Source of the DNA: Brachypterus glaber
Lineage: Eukaryota; Arthropoda; Insecta; Coleoptera; Kateretidae
Assembly (NCBI GenBank): GCA_958510825.1
Contig: OY294045.1
Coordinates: 9,847,916-9,911,915, forward strand
Reading direction: 5' to 3'
Length of the DNA: 64,000 bases
Under the pieces are notes generated by a model. The model worked only from the letters and a program-made list of their open reading frames with translations. It made no database searches and was not told the origin of the DNA. Each line of letters starts with the position of its first letter. The first letter of the stretch is position 1. Position numbers and translations under genes: made by a program. Below, piece by piece: positions 45,305 to 55,670 of this stretch.

Positions 45305-45761
45305 ATTATTTCTTTCATGTTAATTAAAAGATACTAAGCAAAAATCTACTCTTTTTTTTAAATTTATTCATTTCCACCTCCATCGAACCAAGTTTGGAGT
45401 CTCGCTATTAGATTCTGACGTTTCGTTAAAAAAACAACAACAAAAATATAGATAAGGACTATTCGTAAAAGATATCAAGCTAATTTTGCCAATTTTTGAA
45501 CTCTCTTTTATGTTTATCAAAACTCGTCTGAAAATAACAAAAAAAATAAAAATATTTAAGGTTATATATAAGAACCGTAATTTTGTAGTCATCGACGTTG
45601 ACTATTGCAAAGGCTAATAAAAATTGCTATTGACATCACTGCATGTAGCTGATTTATTACTAGAAGTAGAAGAAGAAATAAACATATATTTGCGTTATTA
45701 AAAAATCCGCTGTTCTACTTCTTTTTGGCAAATATAGTACACCCTGTATAACTTCTATAAT
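45305..45761. other. Unassigned spacer
   Basis: ACACCCTGTATAACTT near 45740 is another isolated mariner-type terminus. The minus-strand frame at 45368-45592 has no recognisable domain. Confidence 0.4.
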
Positions 45762-45769
45762 GTAATAAC

Positions 45770-45966
45770 CAGTAGTCAGCGTACTCAGTTATGACTCATC
45801 AACGTTGAAAATAAACACAGAAACATAGGCTTACGGAATAATTTTGCCAAATTATGAGGAAAATTTTTATAAAGATCTCTAAATCGAAACATTTGACGAC
45901 TAATTTGTTACACACAACAATATTGACTATACATATTAACTATACATAATATGCATAGTTACATAT

Positions 45967-46044
<78 letters not shown>

Positions 46045-46263
46045 TTTTTCAAAGAAAAAACCGACATTAGATTTTTATCTTTTAAGAATACGAAAGTTTT
46101 TAATTTTTATTTATCGATAACTTTTTCCCACCTTACTCGTTTAAATGGAATCATTAAAAAAAATCAAGATAAACAGAAATAAAAATGTAAATATTTAAAA
46201 CCTCGCGTCAACACTAGAGTCGACGCGGCGCCTATGCGAGTACTGGAAATTCGCCGAGTACTG
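45770..46263 (+). mobile_element. CAGTA-ended hAT-like MITE, copy 3, microsatellite-expanded
   Basis: Perfect 8-bp duplications GTAATAAC (45762-45769 and 46264-46271). Ends are CAGTAGTCAGCG and CGCCGAGTACTG. A (TA)n run of about 70 bp at 45970-46039 has expanded where the copy at 8619 has only a short TATATATA. This accounts for much of its greater length. Confidence 0.9.
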
Positions 46264-46359
46264 GTAATAACAATTATTTATTATTTGCTGTACCTTGAAA
46301 CCATGTAGGCTTGTTATAAGTACCTATAGGTACTAGTATGTGTCTGCATATATTGTATA

Positions 46360-47022
46360 GAGGGTGATCAATAACTGGCATGCATCCAAAAATATCAAAA
46401 AAAGTTCCTATAAAGGTTGATCCGCAAATGAGCCCTAAGGGCCCTTTAAACCTGTAATAAAAATAAGGTTTTTAATTAATTACTCTGGTACCCTTTAATC
46501 TAGAGCATGTATACTATTATTAATAAGGGCAATAAGTTTATGTTAATTTATTTTTTTTGAATTTATCCAGTGGCGTCCCTAGACGGAAAAATGTATTAGG
46601 CTTAACACACTTTTGCCCCAAACTTTTTTATGTGCACTTTTTTTGGATTTTTTGTAAAAAATATGGATTCCTTGAATAAAAATACATAAAAAATGTCTCA
46701 TAGTGTAACATTGTAGGAGCAACTATTAAAAAAAATGCAATTAAGAGGAAGTAACATTTTATGCCACCAAAAATGTTACTTTTTAAAAGGCGATTACTCC
46801 TTAAATATTAAATTTAGGTGTTTTGGTATACTTTTTTGCTCAGTTTTAAATGAAGAATCACCCTGCAGCATTAAAATTTTATTTATGCTTTTTTGTTCTC
46901 CATTCAATATGTCATCTTCGAACGGCCGTAGCTCCCTTAGGGCTCATTTCCGGACCAACCTTTATGGAAACTTTTTTTCATATACCTCTTAAATTTTGGC
47001 ATGCCAGTTATTGATCACCCTG
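46360..47022. mobile_element. CAGGGTG-ended mariner-like element, copy 1
   Basis: 663 bp. GAGGGTGATCAATAACTGGC and GCCAGTTATTGATCACCCTG are inverted ends, flanked by TA (46358-46359 and 47023-47024). Inner inverted pairs include CCTATAAAGGTTG against CAACCTTTATGG. The frame 46735-46992 is incidental. A second copy lies at 38811-39330. Confidence 0.8.
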
Positions 47023-47207
47023 TATATTGGTCTCGTACTCTACTTCTGGTTGTCCTTCGAATTCTGCGTTCTTACAGTGAAAACTCCATTGTGGCATACC
47101 GTTTCATTAAAATAATTTATGAGAACCGTTTGTTAGATACTACATATATGGCTCCCATGACTTAAAAGCCGACAAATCAGCAATTATTAATCCATAAGTA
47201 AAGCAAA

Positions 47208-47940
47208 AAGAAAACCGACGTTATATGTATATAGATTTTTAAAACCAAAAATCATACCCGAAATGCTTTCAACGTAAATCAAGAAGAGGAAGAAGAAGAA
47301 GAAGATTGCTAGTATAATAAAGAAAAAAGGAAATGATGAAACAAGTAGTTTGGAAGGCACAGTGTTCCTGAACGATCAACGTGATTGAAAAACATGGCAG
47401 AAAAATTTGACTAATTTAAAAAATGAGTAATTTGGATATGCAATTTAATATTTCTGTTGAACATGGTATCTTCAGAAGATAATTATTTTCCAAAACGTGT
47501 ACTTATGATTTGGCTATCGATGTTTCTAGAATAATAATAATAAAATTTATTGAATAAAAAGGTAAAACGTGATACAATAATAAAAAATAAATCAATAAAT
47601 ATGCTACAATACACTTAAATGTATAATAAGTGAACTTTCCACTATTATGATCCATGGCCATATTTTTCTCTATGTTTCCCAATCCCGTTGATGGTTTAGG
47701 ATCACTGTGAAGAATAACTATATGTATATAGATTTTTAATACTAAAGGGTTACCCCAAATGGTTTGAACATAATCAAAAATGAGTATTGATAGTATGATA
47801 AAGGAAAACGTAAAAGATGAAACAAGAAAAAGGAAGGCGCAGTGTTCCTGAACGATCAACGTGGTTGAAAAAAAAAATGGCAGACAAATCTGACTTATTT
47901 AAAAATGCGTAATTTGGATTTACAATTTAATAAATCACCG
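47208..47940. repeat. Direct repeat pair of about 230-260 bp
   Basis: 47208-47470 and 47719-47940 share ATATGTATATAGATTTTTAA, AAGGAAA...GATGAAACAAG, GTGTTCCTGAACGATCAACG, GAAAAA...ATGGCAGA and GTAATTTGGAT...CAATTTAATA. The first copy contains a GAA microsatellite. Between them, near 47526, AATAATAATAATAAAATTTA looks like the 3' tail of a minus-strand retroposon. Type unknown. Confidence 0.6.
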
Positions 47941-48391
47941 TAAAGGAGGAAGTTAAAAAGGCTGCAAAAAATATGTTTTAATTGGACAGAAACTATAAGA
48001 AAACAGAAAAAGTCTGTGAGAAGTATGAACTTTAAGATAATATTACACCTAAGATGACTTTGAATGTAAATTTATCTAGATTACCAAAAAATATATTCCT
48101 GTATATGAAATGTTTATATACAGCGAGGTCTTTGCCCCTAGAACTTTTCATTATTTCGATCGACATGACAATTCGTACTAAACTGATTATTAATCAGCGA
48201 TTTATACAAATCAGTTCATATAAATTAAAAAAACAAACATAAAAAACCCAAACACAGATATATGGGTATATTTAGTAAACGTTCCACTTTATCAATAAAA
48301 ATCCAAACCAAAACCAAAACTAACCAAACCAAACTGCCATCAATCCCACGGAAATACCCTTACATAAAATAAAAATAATGTATAACGATTT
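47941..48391. other. Unassigned AT-rich spacer
   Basis: ACCAAAACCAAAAC-type short repeats near 48300-48335. No gene. Confidence 0.4.
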
Positions 48392-48541
48392 TCGCTGTAA
48401 AAGTCATACGCGGTAAAGGCCGTTCGCGGTAATAAACTGCGCGTTTATGGTCTTCGCAGTAAAGGGCATACCGCATACAATGGCTTGTCGCGGTAATGGC
48501 GATCGCGGTAATGGTCTTCGCGGTTGTTTCATCGCTGTAAA
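48392..48541. repeat. Array of TCGCGGTAA-type motifs
   Basis: TCGC(G/A/T)GTAA variants recur at about 48392, 48408 (ACGCGGTAA), 48425, 48454, 48488, 48503, 48518 (ending GGTTG) and 48531, spaced mostly 14-35 bp. The array is GC-rich against an AT-rich background. It looks like a decayed minisatellite. The minus-strand frame 48404-48685 is a product of the repeats. Confidence 0.65.
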
Positions 48542-49330
48542 GTACGGCTCATAAGATATACAAGCCTTGAAACAAGAGAATCTTGCTTTAAACGTAGAGG
48601 AAACGAAGCAAATATGGGCTACCCATTTTATTTTTTCTTGTAAAAAAATAAATAAAACTTTAGTTCCAATACCAAACGTACCCAACGATAGCTATATTAA
48701 TTAGTCACAACCTGTTATAAATTCATATTGATTAAAACAAATAATAAATTCATTATTTCGTAAATAGTGAGAAGGTGCACTTTTGTGTCGATTTGAAATT
48801 GACCCTAAATATGGGCTGCCCCCAAAATTGTGTAATAAATATTAGATTTGAAGTGGCAATCAATCTTATTGGTCGCAATAAGTTAAAAGTATAAAAGTTA
48901 TATCTAAAATGAAATAATAAATCAAATAACTCTTAATATAGAACGTGGTATATTAAAAATTTTTAAAGCTTTGAAGGTACCCATCTCGTACTGCCTCATC
49001 GCTATTATAGCGCGTTCCATATCGCCCTCGTTCCATTTTCTTCTATTCTTGGCTGTTGCTGATCTTTTCTTGGCCTCCTAGAAACAGGGATGGCCCATAT
49101 TGCAAAAATACTCGGTGTATACAACAAAAGAGGTTATGTCTAAAACTCAGTAATTAGAAGAAAACTAATAAGCACACAGCAAAGCCCGATTAAGTGGCTT
49201 TAATTTGTTGCAGAAATGGTTTTGAAAACGTTCTATCAGGTAACGGAATTTATAAACTTACCTAAAAAAGTTCTGTGGCTTGCTGAAAAGGACGGAAAAT
49301 AAAAATAAATTCTCAAACGTCAACGAATGT
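48542..49330. other. Unassigned spacer
   Basis: No recognised feature. Confidence 0.4.
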
Positions 49331-49334
49331 ATGA

Positions 49335-49560
49335 ATTAATTAATGAATCTTTACTGTGGAAGTTTAACTTCGCTATTTACGATTTGCGATAGTCGGATGC
49401 AGAGAACTGCATCGGATAGCTGAGAAACCCACCTAGCCCATATTACAAGACCCAGCCCACATTTGCTACCCTTCATCTCTTCCTCTATATTTAGAATAGA
49501 TTTGTCGGATTTTGTATTTAAAAGATTTAAATATGAATGTCCTATTACATTGTAACGCAT
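49335..49560 (-). mobile_element. Possible retroposon 3' end
   Basis: On the minus strand a GC-richer stretch (GGCTAGGTGGGTTTCTCAGC, then GATGCAGTTCTCTGCATC, a perfect hairpin) is followed by AGTAAAGATTCATTAATTAA. An ATTA-type tail after a hairpin would fit a retroposon end. No second copy was found in the window. Confidence 0.3.
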
Positions 49561-50011
49561 TTAAATGAATTTCTCCTAATAGCACGTTATCCTTCAATAA
49601 ACTTCTTGTATATCGACGCGTTAAGAAAAAGAAATATGCTATTTATAATATCTAATGGACTGTATGGGCAAATAGTTCCGTTTAAAGCTATTACAAAAGC
49701 AATTTTTTGTTCTTGCAAACTACATAAGTTTATTAACATCGGATTAAGATATTTTATAACTTTCTTAAATAATTCAGTGCAAATTAAATTAATCGGTTGA
49801 TGTTTTTTGATTTAATATCGTAAAATTTTAATTCAATATTTATAATCTGTTAAATTAATAGCTATTAACGTTTCTGGTTTGATTACAAAGATTAATAATT
49901 ACATATAATAACAATAAAACTAGCACCAACAATAAAGTAGATAGCATAAGATTCCTTACAATTAATTGGCTTCTCCAGACGAGTATTATACGTTTACTTC
50001 GATCACGAAAT
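49561..50011. other. Unassigned AT-rich spacer
   Basis: The 87-codon frame 49537-49800 has no recognised domain and reads as chance. Confidence 0.4.
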
Positions 50012-50152
50012 AGTATATTCTATAACTAGTATGGAATAGACAATATTCCGCGCGAGCGGAAAGTTTGTCATACGAGCCGGCAGGCGAGTATGACGGTCCC
50101 GCTAGCGCGGAATGACTATTCCATACGTGTTGTAGACTATACTTTTTCTTTG
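50012..50152. mobile_element. GC-cored hairpin element
   Basis: AGTATATTCTATAAC and TATGGAATAG at the left face TATTCCATA and GTTGTAGACTATACT at the right. ATTCCGCGCGAGCGG faces CCGCTAGCGCGGAAT. The loop contains CATACGAGCCGGC and GGCGAGTATG, another inverted pair. About 140 bp in total. TSD not resolved. Confidence 0.65.
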
Positions 50153-50823
50153 ACTGCAAATATGAAACAATGTATGGCTTTAAACTGCGGACTGGTTAGA
50201 AACAATGTTTTTTGTGACTTGACATTGTAAATGCAACAAAACACATATTTTTAAATAACGAAATTAATGTTATTTAATAATTTTATCAAATCAGTACTTA
50301 AAAAAGATTTTTATTTAATTTTAGCACATATTTTTAAATTATAATGCAAAAAATGAAGGTTATTTCAGTTTGTTGTGAGAGATATCAGGTTTAAATATTT
50401 AACAATAGATGGAGCAGTTTTAATTTTTTGAACTAAATTGAGAAAAAACTGGTCAAATATTAAGAAAAACTAATAAACTTTATGTAGTTTTAACGCAAAA
50501 CTTTAAGTTGCATTAAATTATTCAATGTTTCATGGCAAAATATATATTTTTTTGCTAATTTTGCTACAGTTTTCTTTACTGTTATAAACAAGAGATGGCA
50601 CTACATGTGCTCATTCTAACACTTGATACGAAATATTCATACCGTATCTAGAGCTAGAATGGATTAATTCTGTGTTTGAAAAGTGTGTGTATTTGCTTAC
50701 ATTCTAAAGCGGTCGTAGAAAAAAATACTTTTTTTGTCCAAAATCTAAAATTTTTGTAGAAGGAAACGTGCTCTCAACGTAATTTGTTTAGAAAAATTAA
50801 GTTTAATAAAATAGTCGATCATA
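50153..50823. other. Unassigned AT-rich spacer
   Basis: No recognised feature. Confidence 0.45.
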
Positions 50824-52058
50824 CACTGATAAAAAGGATTTATTTGGATATGTCCAATTAAATTATTTGGTTGTGAGTAACATATTTTAAGTCAAATAAA
50901 TATTTAGTTCGTGTAAACAAATATTCTTATTTCATTCATTCATTTATTAATGGAAGCAAAGTTATTTATTTGACAGAAATAACAATCATTTAAAATAAAA
51001 AAGTTATGGCGCCACTTAAAAAAATATTAGAAATATCCCAATACAGTTTAATTAAGTTTAACTCAAAACTTTACCAGGAAAAAGATAATACTTTTTTGTC
51101 TTATTCCAATACTATTAAAAATTCACCTTAACTCGCTGCAGCTGCAGAAGAAGAAGAAGAAGAAGGGATCCCAACTCACTACTTCAAAAATCTATACTCA
51201 GAAAATGTCATTGTAATTTTAATACTAAATTTTATTTGTAAATGGATATTTGTTATTTATATCTCCACCATTGGTATTTAATACTTTACTTGTGATATTA
51301 AATACTACAATGTGTGTATTATATACAATATGTTGTCATACTACCACATCACAAGGTGCTGGTACATTTGGATCCCCACGCAACATGTGTTTATTAATAT
51401 CATGTTATAGTAAAAATTACTGTAACATTGGGTAAAGCATATCACACTTATAGTATGGTATACTTTGAGTTGTTGTTAAATTGTATTACTGATCTAGTTT
51501 AAAGTATGTTCAGAAAAATTAACAATCAGTAAATAATACCAAAATTTTAATTAGTAATAATTAATTGATTGCAACCACACACAATTACACACAATAATCG
51601 GTCCTTTTTTTACTTTTCTCTGTATTATTACTAATTAAAATTTTGGTATTATGTACCGATTGTTATTTTAATAAATACTGTAACATACTTTAAACTAGAT
51701 CAATAACACAACCACGACAACTTGAAGTATACCAAACTATAACTGTGATATAATTTACCAAATGTTACAGTATTAATAAACACATGTTGCGTGGGGATCC
51801 AAATATACCAGCACGGTCTCTATGGTAGTATGACAACATTTTATATACAATACACATATTGCAGTATTTAATATCACAAGTAAAGTATTAAATATCAATG
51901 GTGGCGATATAAATAAAAAATATGTATTAACAAATAACATTCAGTATTAAAAATACAACGAAATTTTTTAAGTGTATGTTCGTTATAATCTTGTATATTA
52001 AACAAATTTTGTTCTATACATTATTCAAGTAAATTGGATGTATATCTTTTTATCAGTG
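50824..52058. mobile_element. CACTGATAAAAAG-ended element, copy 2, long form
   Basis: TA (50822-50823 and 52059-52060) flanks CACTGATAAAAAGG and CTTTTTATCAGTG. The first 175 bp matches the short copy at 14834-15072. The interior is dominated by a second long inverted repeat at about 51218-51955. The frame 51250-51435 is incidental. Confidence 0.75.
51218..51955. mobile_element. Long inverted repeat nested in the TA-flanked element
   Basis: Arms of about 340 bp. Examples are ACTTTACTTGTGATATTAAA against TTTAATATCACAAGTAAAGT, TTTGGATCCCCACGCAACAT against its complement, and TACCAAAATTTTAATTAGTA against its complement close to the loop (about 51575-51615). It is probably an independent snap-back element inserted into, or captured by, the element at 50824-52058. 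Boundaries approximate. Confidence 0.75.
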
Positions 52059-52589
52059 TAAAACTCGTTAAAAGGATAAAGGCTTTTTGACATCCACTTC
52101 TCCTGCAAATCTTTGAAATTAACACGACGAAATCAGAAATCAAGATGACTTGCAAAGAGCATAAAAGATAGTTGCCCCCATCTCATAAGGGCCACTCGCG
52201 GCATAGCATTGTGAGCGGTTAATGAGGCGGAAGTACCGAAGAATAATGAAGACCTGAACTATTTAATTATGATGTTAGATTCTTCGCTGGTCTCATGATA
52301 GAAAAGTATATAATTTACTGTTTAAAATTATCAGTTTTTATCTTTTTTTTACCCGGCTACAGAAACGCTGAAGGATGATTATGTTTTGAGCGTGTTTTTT
52401 ATATGTACGTATGTCAGATATTCCACAATGACGGATGCATTATAACGCATTAGTACAATATTTTGTCAAATATTTAAAAAAAAGTCTCAAAAACTAAAAC
52501 TGATATTAAAGCTGGTATGAAAAATAGTAAGTGGAGATAAGCTAAAATAATAGTAGTTTTCGTAACGAGTAAGCGACTTTAGTCCTTAG

Positions 52590-52650
52590 TGCACGAGAAT
52601 GAAGTTTTTTTGACGACGCGATGCGAAGTCAAAAAATCATTCGAGTGCAC
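52590..52650. repeat. Hairpin AGTGCACGAGAATGA
   Basis: GTGCACGAGAATGA and TTTTTTTGAC face GTCAAAAAA and TCATTCGAGTGCAC, leaving a loop GACGCGATGCGAA. It abuts the long inverted repeat that starts at 52648. Confidence 0.7.
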
Positions 52651-53751
52651 GGTGTTCTAGAAGAACATTTAAATGACATGACAACTTCCATTTTTTTTTT
52701 CTTTTTGGACTTTGTTATATGAGCTCTAATTAAAAAAACAAGACCAAAATTTTAAAAATCGTTAGAGCCGTTTTTGAAAAAAATGTGTTCTTTAGAAAAA
52801 AATCTTTGATATATCACGTTAACATACTTGGTTTGACCTCGATGTCTCAGACCAAACTTGGCATAGTGGTACCACTATGGTACCCAAGTACTTCCACCAT
52901 TTTTTTTTCAAACGGTCCATCCGTTCACGATACTGGGTGTCCCCCCAGGTTATTGATAAGTTAAGTCTCCGTAATTTGAAAAGGTAATTTTTTTGTAAAA
53001 AAGCATTAAATGGGAGCCAAAGAAGATTTTATTGACTTATTATTGACTTATTTCCAAAAACTTACGTTAAATTATACCCAAAAGAAAATTGATTAATATA
53101 TCCAAAACCAACTCATAATAACCCACTCTCCTGGAACCACTCGCAACTTTGTTTTAAATACCACCCTTCTATTAATAAATAATAATTTTTATTTAGAGTC
53201 CCTTAAAATCTAAGATAAGACTTATAATAAATGGTTGAATTCAGAATGAAGTGCACTTTCATAGTCTTAAATAAGAATTGGACGGTGCTATTTGAAAAAC
53301 AGAAGTTGAGGGTGGTTTCAAGGGAGTGGGTAAGCAAGGGTCGGTTTTAAATAAGTCAGTAAAGTCTTCTTTGGCTTTGATTTTATGCTATTTTTTTAAA
53401 AATTTAATACCTTCTTAAATAACAGAGATAAGCTATATAAAGAACTTGGTGGGACACCTAGTATAGTGAACGGATGGACCGTTTAAAAAAAAAATTGGTG
53501 GGAGTGATTAGGTACCATGGCGGTACCAATATGCCAAGTTTGGTGAAAATCCGAGACATCGAGGGCAAACCGAGTATGTTAGCGTGAAATATCAAAGATA
53601 TTTTCTAAAAAACACGTTTTTTTCAAAAACGGCTCTAACGATTTTTAAAATGTTGGTCTTATTTTTTTAATTAGTGCTCATATAACAAATTCCAAAAAGA
53701 AAAAAAAGTGGAAGTTGTTATGTCATTTAAATGTTCTTCTAGAACACCGTG
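52648..53751. mobile_element. 1.1-kb long inverted repeat
   Basis: CACGGTGTTCTAGAAGAACA at 52648 and its complement ending at 53751 are perfect ends. The arms remain alignable for about 300 bp and more weakly to the centre, for example GAACGGATGGACCG against CGGTCCATCCGTTC and AAAGAAGATTTTATTGACTT against AAGTCAGTAAAGTCTTCTTT. It is a snap-back element without a clear TSD. There is no coding content. Confidence 0.7.
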
Positions 53752-54076
53752 ATCTGTAGACACGAGTATGTGTTAAAAGACTAAGCATTTTATATTTCCA
53801 CTGCTCGTTTTCTGGAGGAATCTCTTTAACGAAGTTGTCAAACAGTTATGCCATGTTAGAAAGGTTATCCATTGTAACGGGGTAATTTTTTCGGATTAAA
53901 TTGCGGGTGGATTTATGTTTGAGCAACACGTGAACCGTAATTGCTAATAATTAAATTATTGCGCTGTGCGGTTAATATAAGATTAAAATTTCGTTTGAAA
54001 TCTAAATTGTTATAAACTGCAGTTCTGCCGTGCTAAGCTGAAGGGTAGAGTTATAAATCGTTCAGTATGAGATGCA
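53752..54076. other. Unassigned spacer
   Basis: Nothing recognised between the inverted repeat and the SINE body copy. Confidence 0.4.
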
Positions 54077-54250
54077 TTTTTCAGTCAATTAATAATTGAA
54101 ATTTGGCGAAGGCGACTGGTGAAACCGAGAAACTCCCTATAAACTGGTTCGAAAGTCAGTTAAAGCCGGTGATTCCCTCTACTACTAGCTCACACAAGTC
54201 CTGGACTTAGGGGATGCTTAATTAGGTAGAATAGTACGAGGTTATACAAT
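54077..54250 (+). mobile_element. SINE copy lacking the tRNA-like head
   Basis: It matches 42478-42645 from TTTTTCAG through AAATTTGGCGAAGGCGA, ACTGGTTCGAAAGTCAG, CCTCTACTACTAGC and GTCCTGGACTTAGGGGATGC to ACGAGGTTA. The A and B boxes are absent, so it is 5'-truncated. Confidence 0.7.
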
Positions 54251-54874
54251 CATGTGAACATGTAATTTACCACGGTAAGGCATTCTCTGTGTTGTCACAG
54301 GTAGACAGACAGACAAACCGACTGATAGACTGATTTTTTTTTCGGAAATTAGCTTTTTTACAGAACAAAGAGTGCCAAAAGTCACACCCCCCCCCTCGCC
54401 TCTTAACTTCTGAACCAGTCGAGATATTGACTTCAAATTTGAAACACTTAAATAAAACAACTTAAACTCTCTTTTGGCATATATTTGATATTTCTAGCTT
54501 TTAAAGTGTGGTCAGGGGGGCTTAAATGGAAAGGGGTAATTTTTATCTTTAATCAAATAAAATTCTCTAGTCGACCATATATTTTTTAATTCTTTTAACC
54601 TTTGTTTTTAATAATTTCATTTTCAAATACAATTTTAATTTTTTTTCTATTTACTATTTTTCAAAAATTGTTTGACTTTTTTAAAGAAATTTTGACAAAT
54701 TGCCATTTTCAACCCTTTTTTATGCCCCCAAAAAATGTTAACAAATGTTAACAATAAAAAATAGCAATATGTTTAAATAGAGAATTTTATAAGCTTCTTA
54801 AATCTTATAAAATTCATCATTCATCATTTTAAAAAACCCTCTTTTTCGTTTAAACAAATACCCCATTTTAAAAG

Positions 54875-55074
54875 NNNNNNNNNNNNNNNNNNNNNNNNNN
54901 NNNNNNNNNNNNNNNNNNNNNNNNNNNNNNNNNNNNNNNNNNNNNNNNNNNNNNNNNNNNNNNNNNNNNNNNNNNNNNNNNNNNNNNNNNNNNNNNNNNN
55001 NNNNNNNNNNNNNNNNNNNNNNNNNNNNNNNNNNNNNNNNNNNNNNNNNNNNNNNNNNNNNNNNNNNNNNNNNN
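54875..55074. other. Assembly gap of 200 N
   Basis: Exactly 200 undetermined bases, a typical placeholder length. The true size is unknown. Any translation across it, such as the minus-strand frame at 54824-55096, is meaningless. Confidence 0.99.
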
Positions 55075-55164
55075 TTTGCATCATGTAATAACCCATTTTT
55101 TAAAAACTGTTTGATTTTTTTAAAGAAATTTTGACAAAAATTCCCATTTTTAAACCTATTTTAA

Positions 55165-55400
55165 CCCTTTCATGGGCAGGTTTTGTCGCATATTCGCTTA
55201 TGTCATTTTAATGACATTTTTAATATTTTTTGTAATTATTTTTTATTCTATAACTTTACATGCTTATACATTCTTTTTAGTTTAATATGCCTAATAACTA
55301 TTACATTAATAATTATAATTGATGAAATGCAATACAATTAATTTGGAGCAAGATAGTGCTAATTAGCTGGGAATTATACTTCCCACGGCCTACGAAAGGG
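55165..55400. mobile_element. piggyBac-like MITE nested by TTAA
   Basis: CCCTTTC at 55165 and GAAAGGG ending at 55400 are inverted ends, with TTAA immediately outside on both sides (55161-55164 and 55401-55404). 236 bp, no coding capacity. TTAA targeting and CCC-type ends are the signature of piggyBac-superfamily elements. Confidence 0.8.
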
Positions 55401-55670
55401 TTAAACCCCAAAAATAATTACTTGAAAAAAATAAAAAAATATGTTCCCAAAGACAGTTTTATAAGCTTTAAAATAATGTACCACATGACCCCCTTTTTAT
55501 TTAAAATAATGTCTCCCTTGCCCCCTGTCACTAGTTTGCCCCTAAACGTATAAAATATATACCAAAAGATTACTTATTTGGTTTATTTAATTTACGTGTT
55601 CCAAATTTCAAGTTGATACTTTTAGCCGTTCAAAAGTTAAAGTTGGGACGGACTTTAGACATGCACTGTA

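Larger units (their letters stand above)
54361..55668. mobile_element. CAGAGCGGTCC-family copy 3 with gap and nested insertion
   Basis: TA at 54359-54360 and 55669-55670 flanks CAGAACAAAGAGTGCCAAAA (the family end with a small insertion) and GACATGCACTG. The arms follow the family motif order. It contains 200 N and a nested 236-bp TTAA-flanked element. Confidence 0.65.

Noticed and set aside
47503..47859. 118-codon minus-strand ORF, apparently membrane protein
   Set aside because: It crosses a direct repeat and an ATT-rich retroposon-like tail. The hydrophobic runs come from T-rich sequence. There is no conserved motif.
48392..48541. CRISPR-like or operator array
   Set aside because: Spacing is irregular and the motif is degenerate; a decayed minisatellite fits better.
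49351..49560. 69-codon minus-strand ORF as a gene
   Set aside because: It overlaps a hairpin and an ATTA-like tail. Better explained as a retroposon end.
51250..51435. 61-codon ORF
   Set aside because: It sits on one arm of a long inverted repeat.
54824..55096. Minus-strand ORF through the gap
   Set aside because: It is mostly N; the translation has no meaning.
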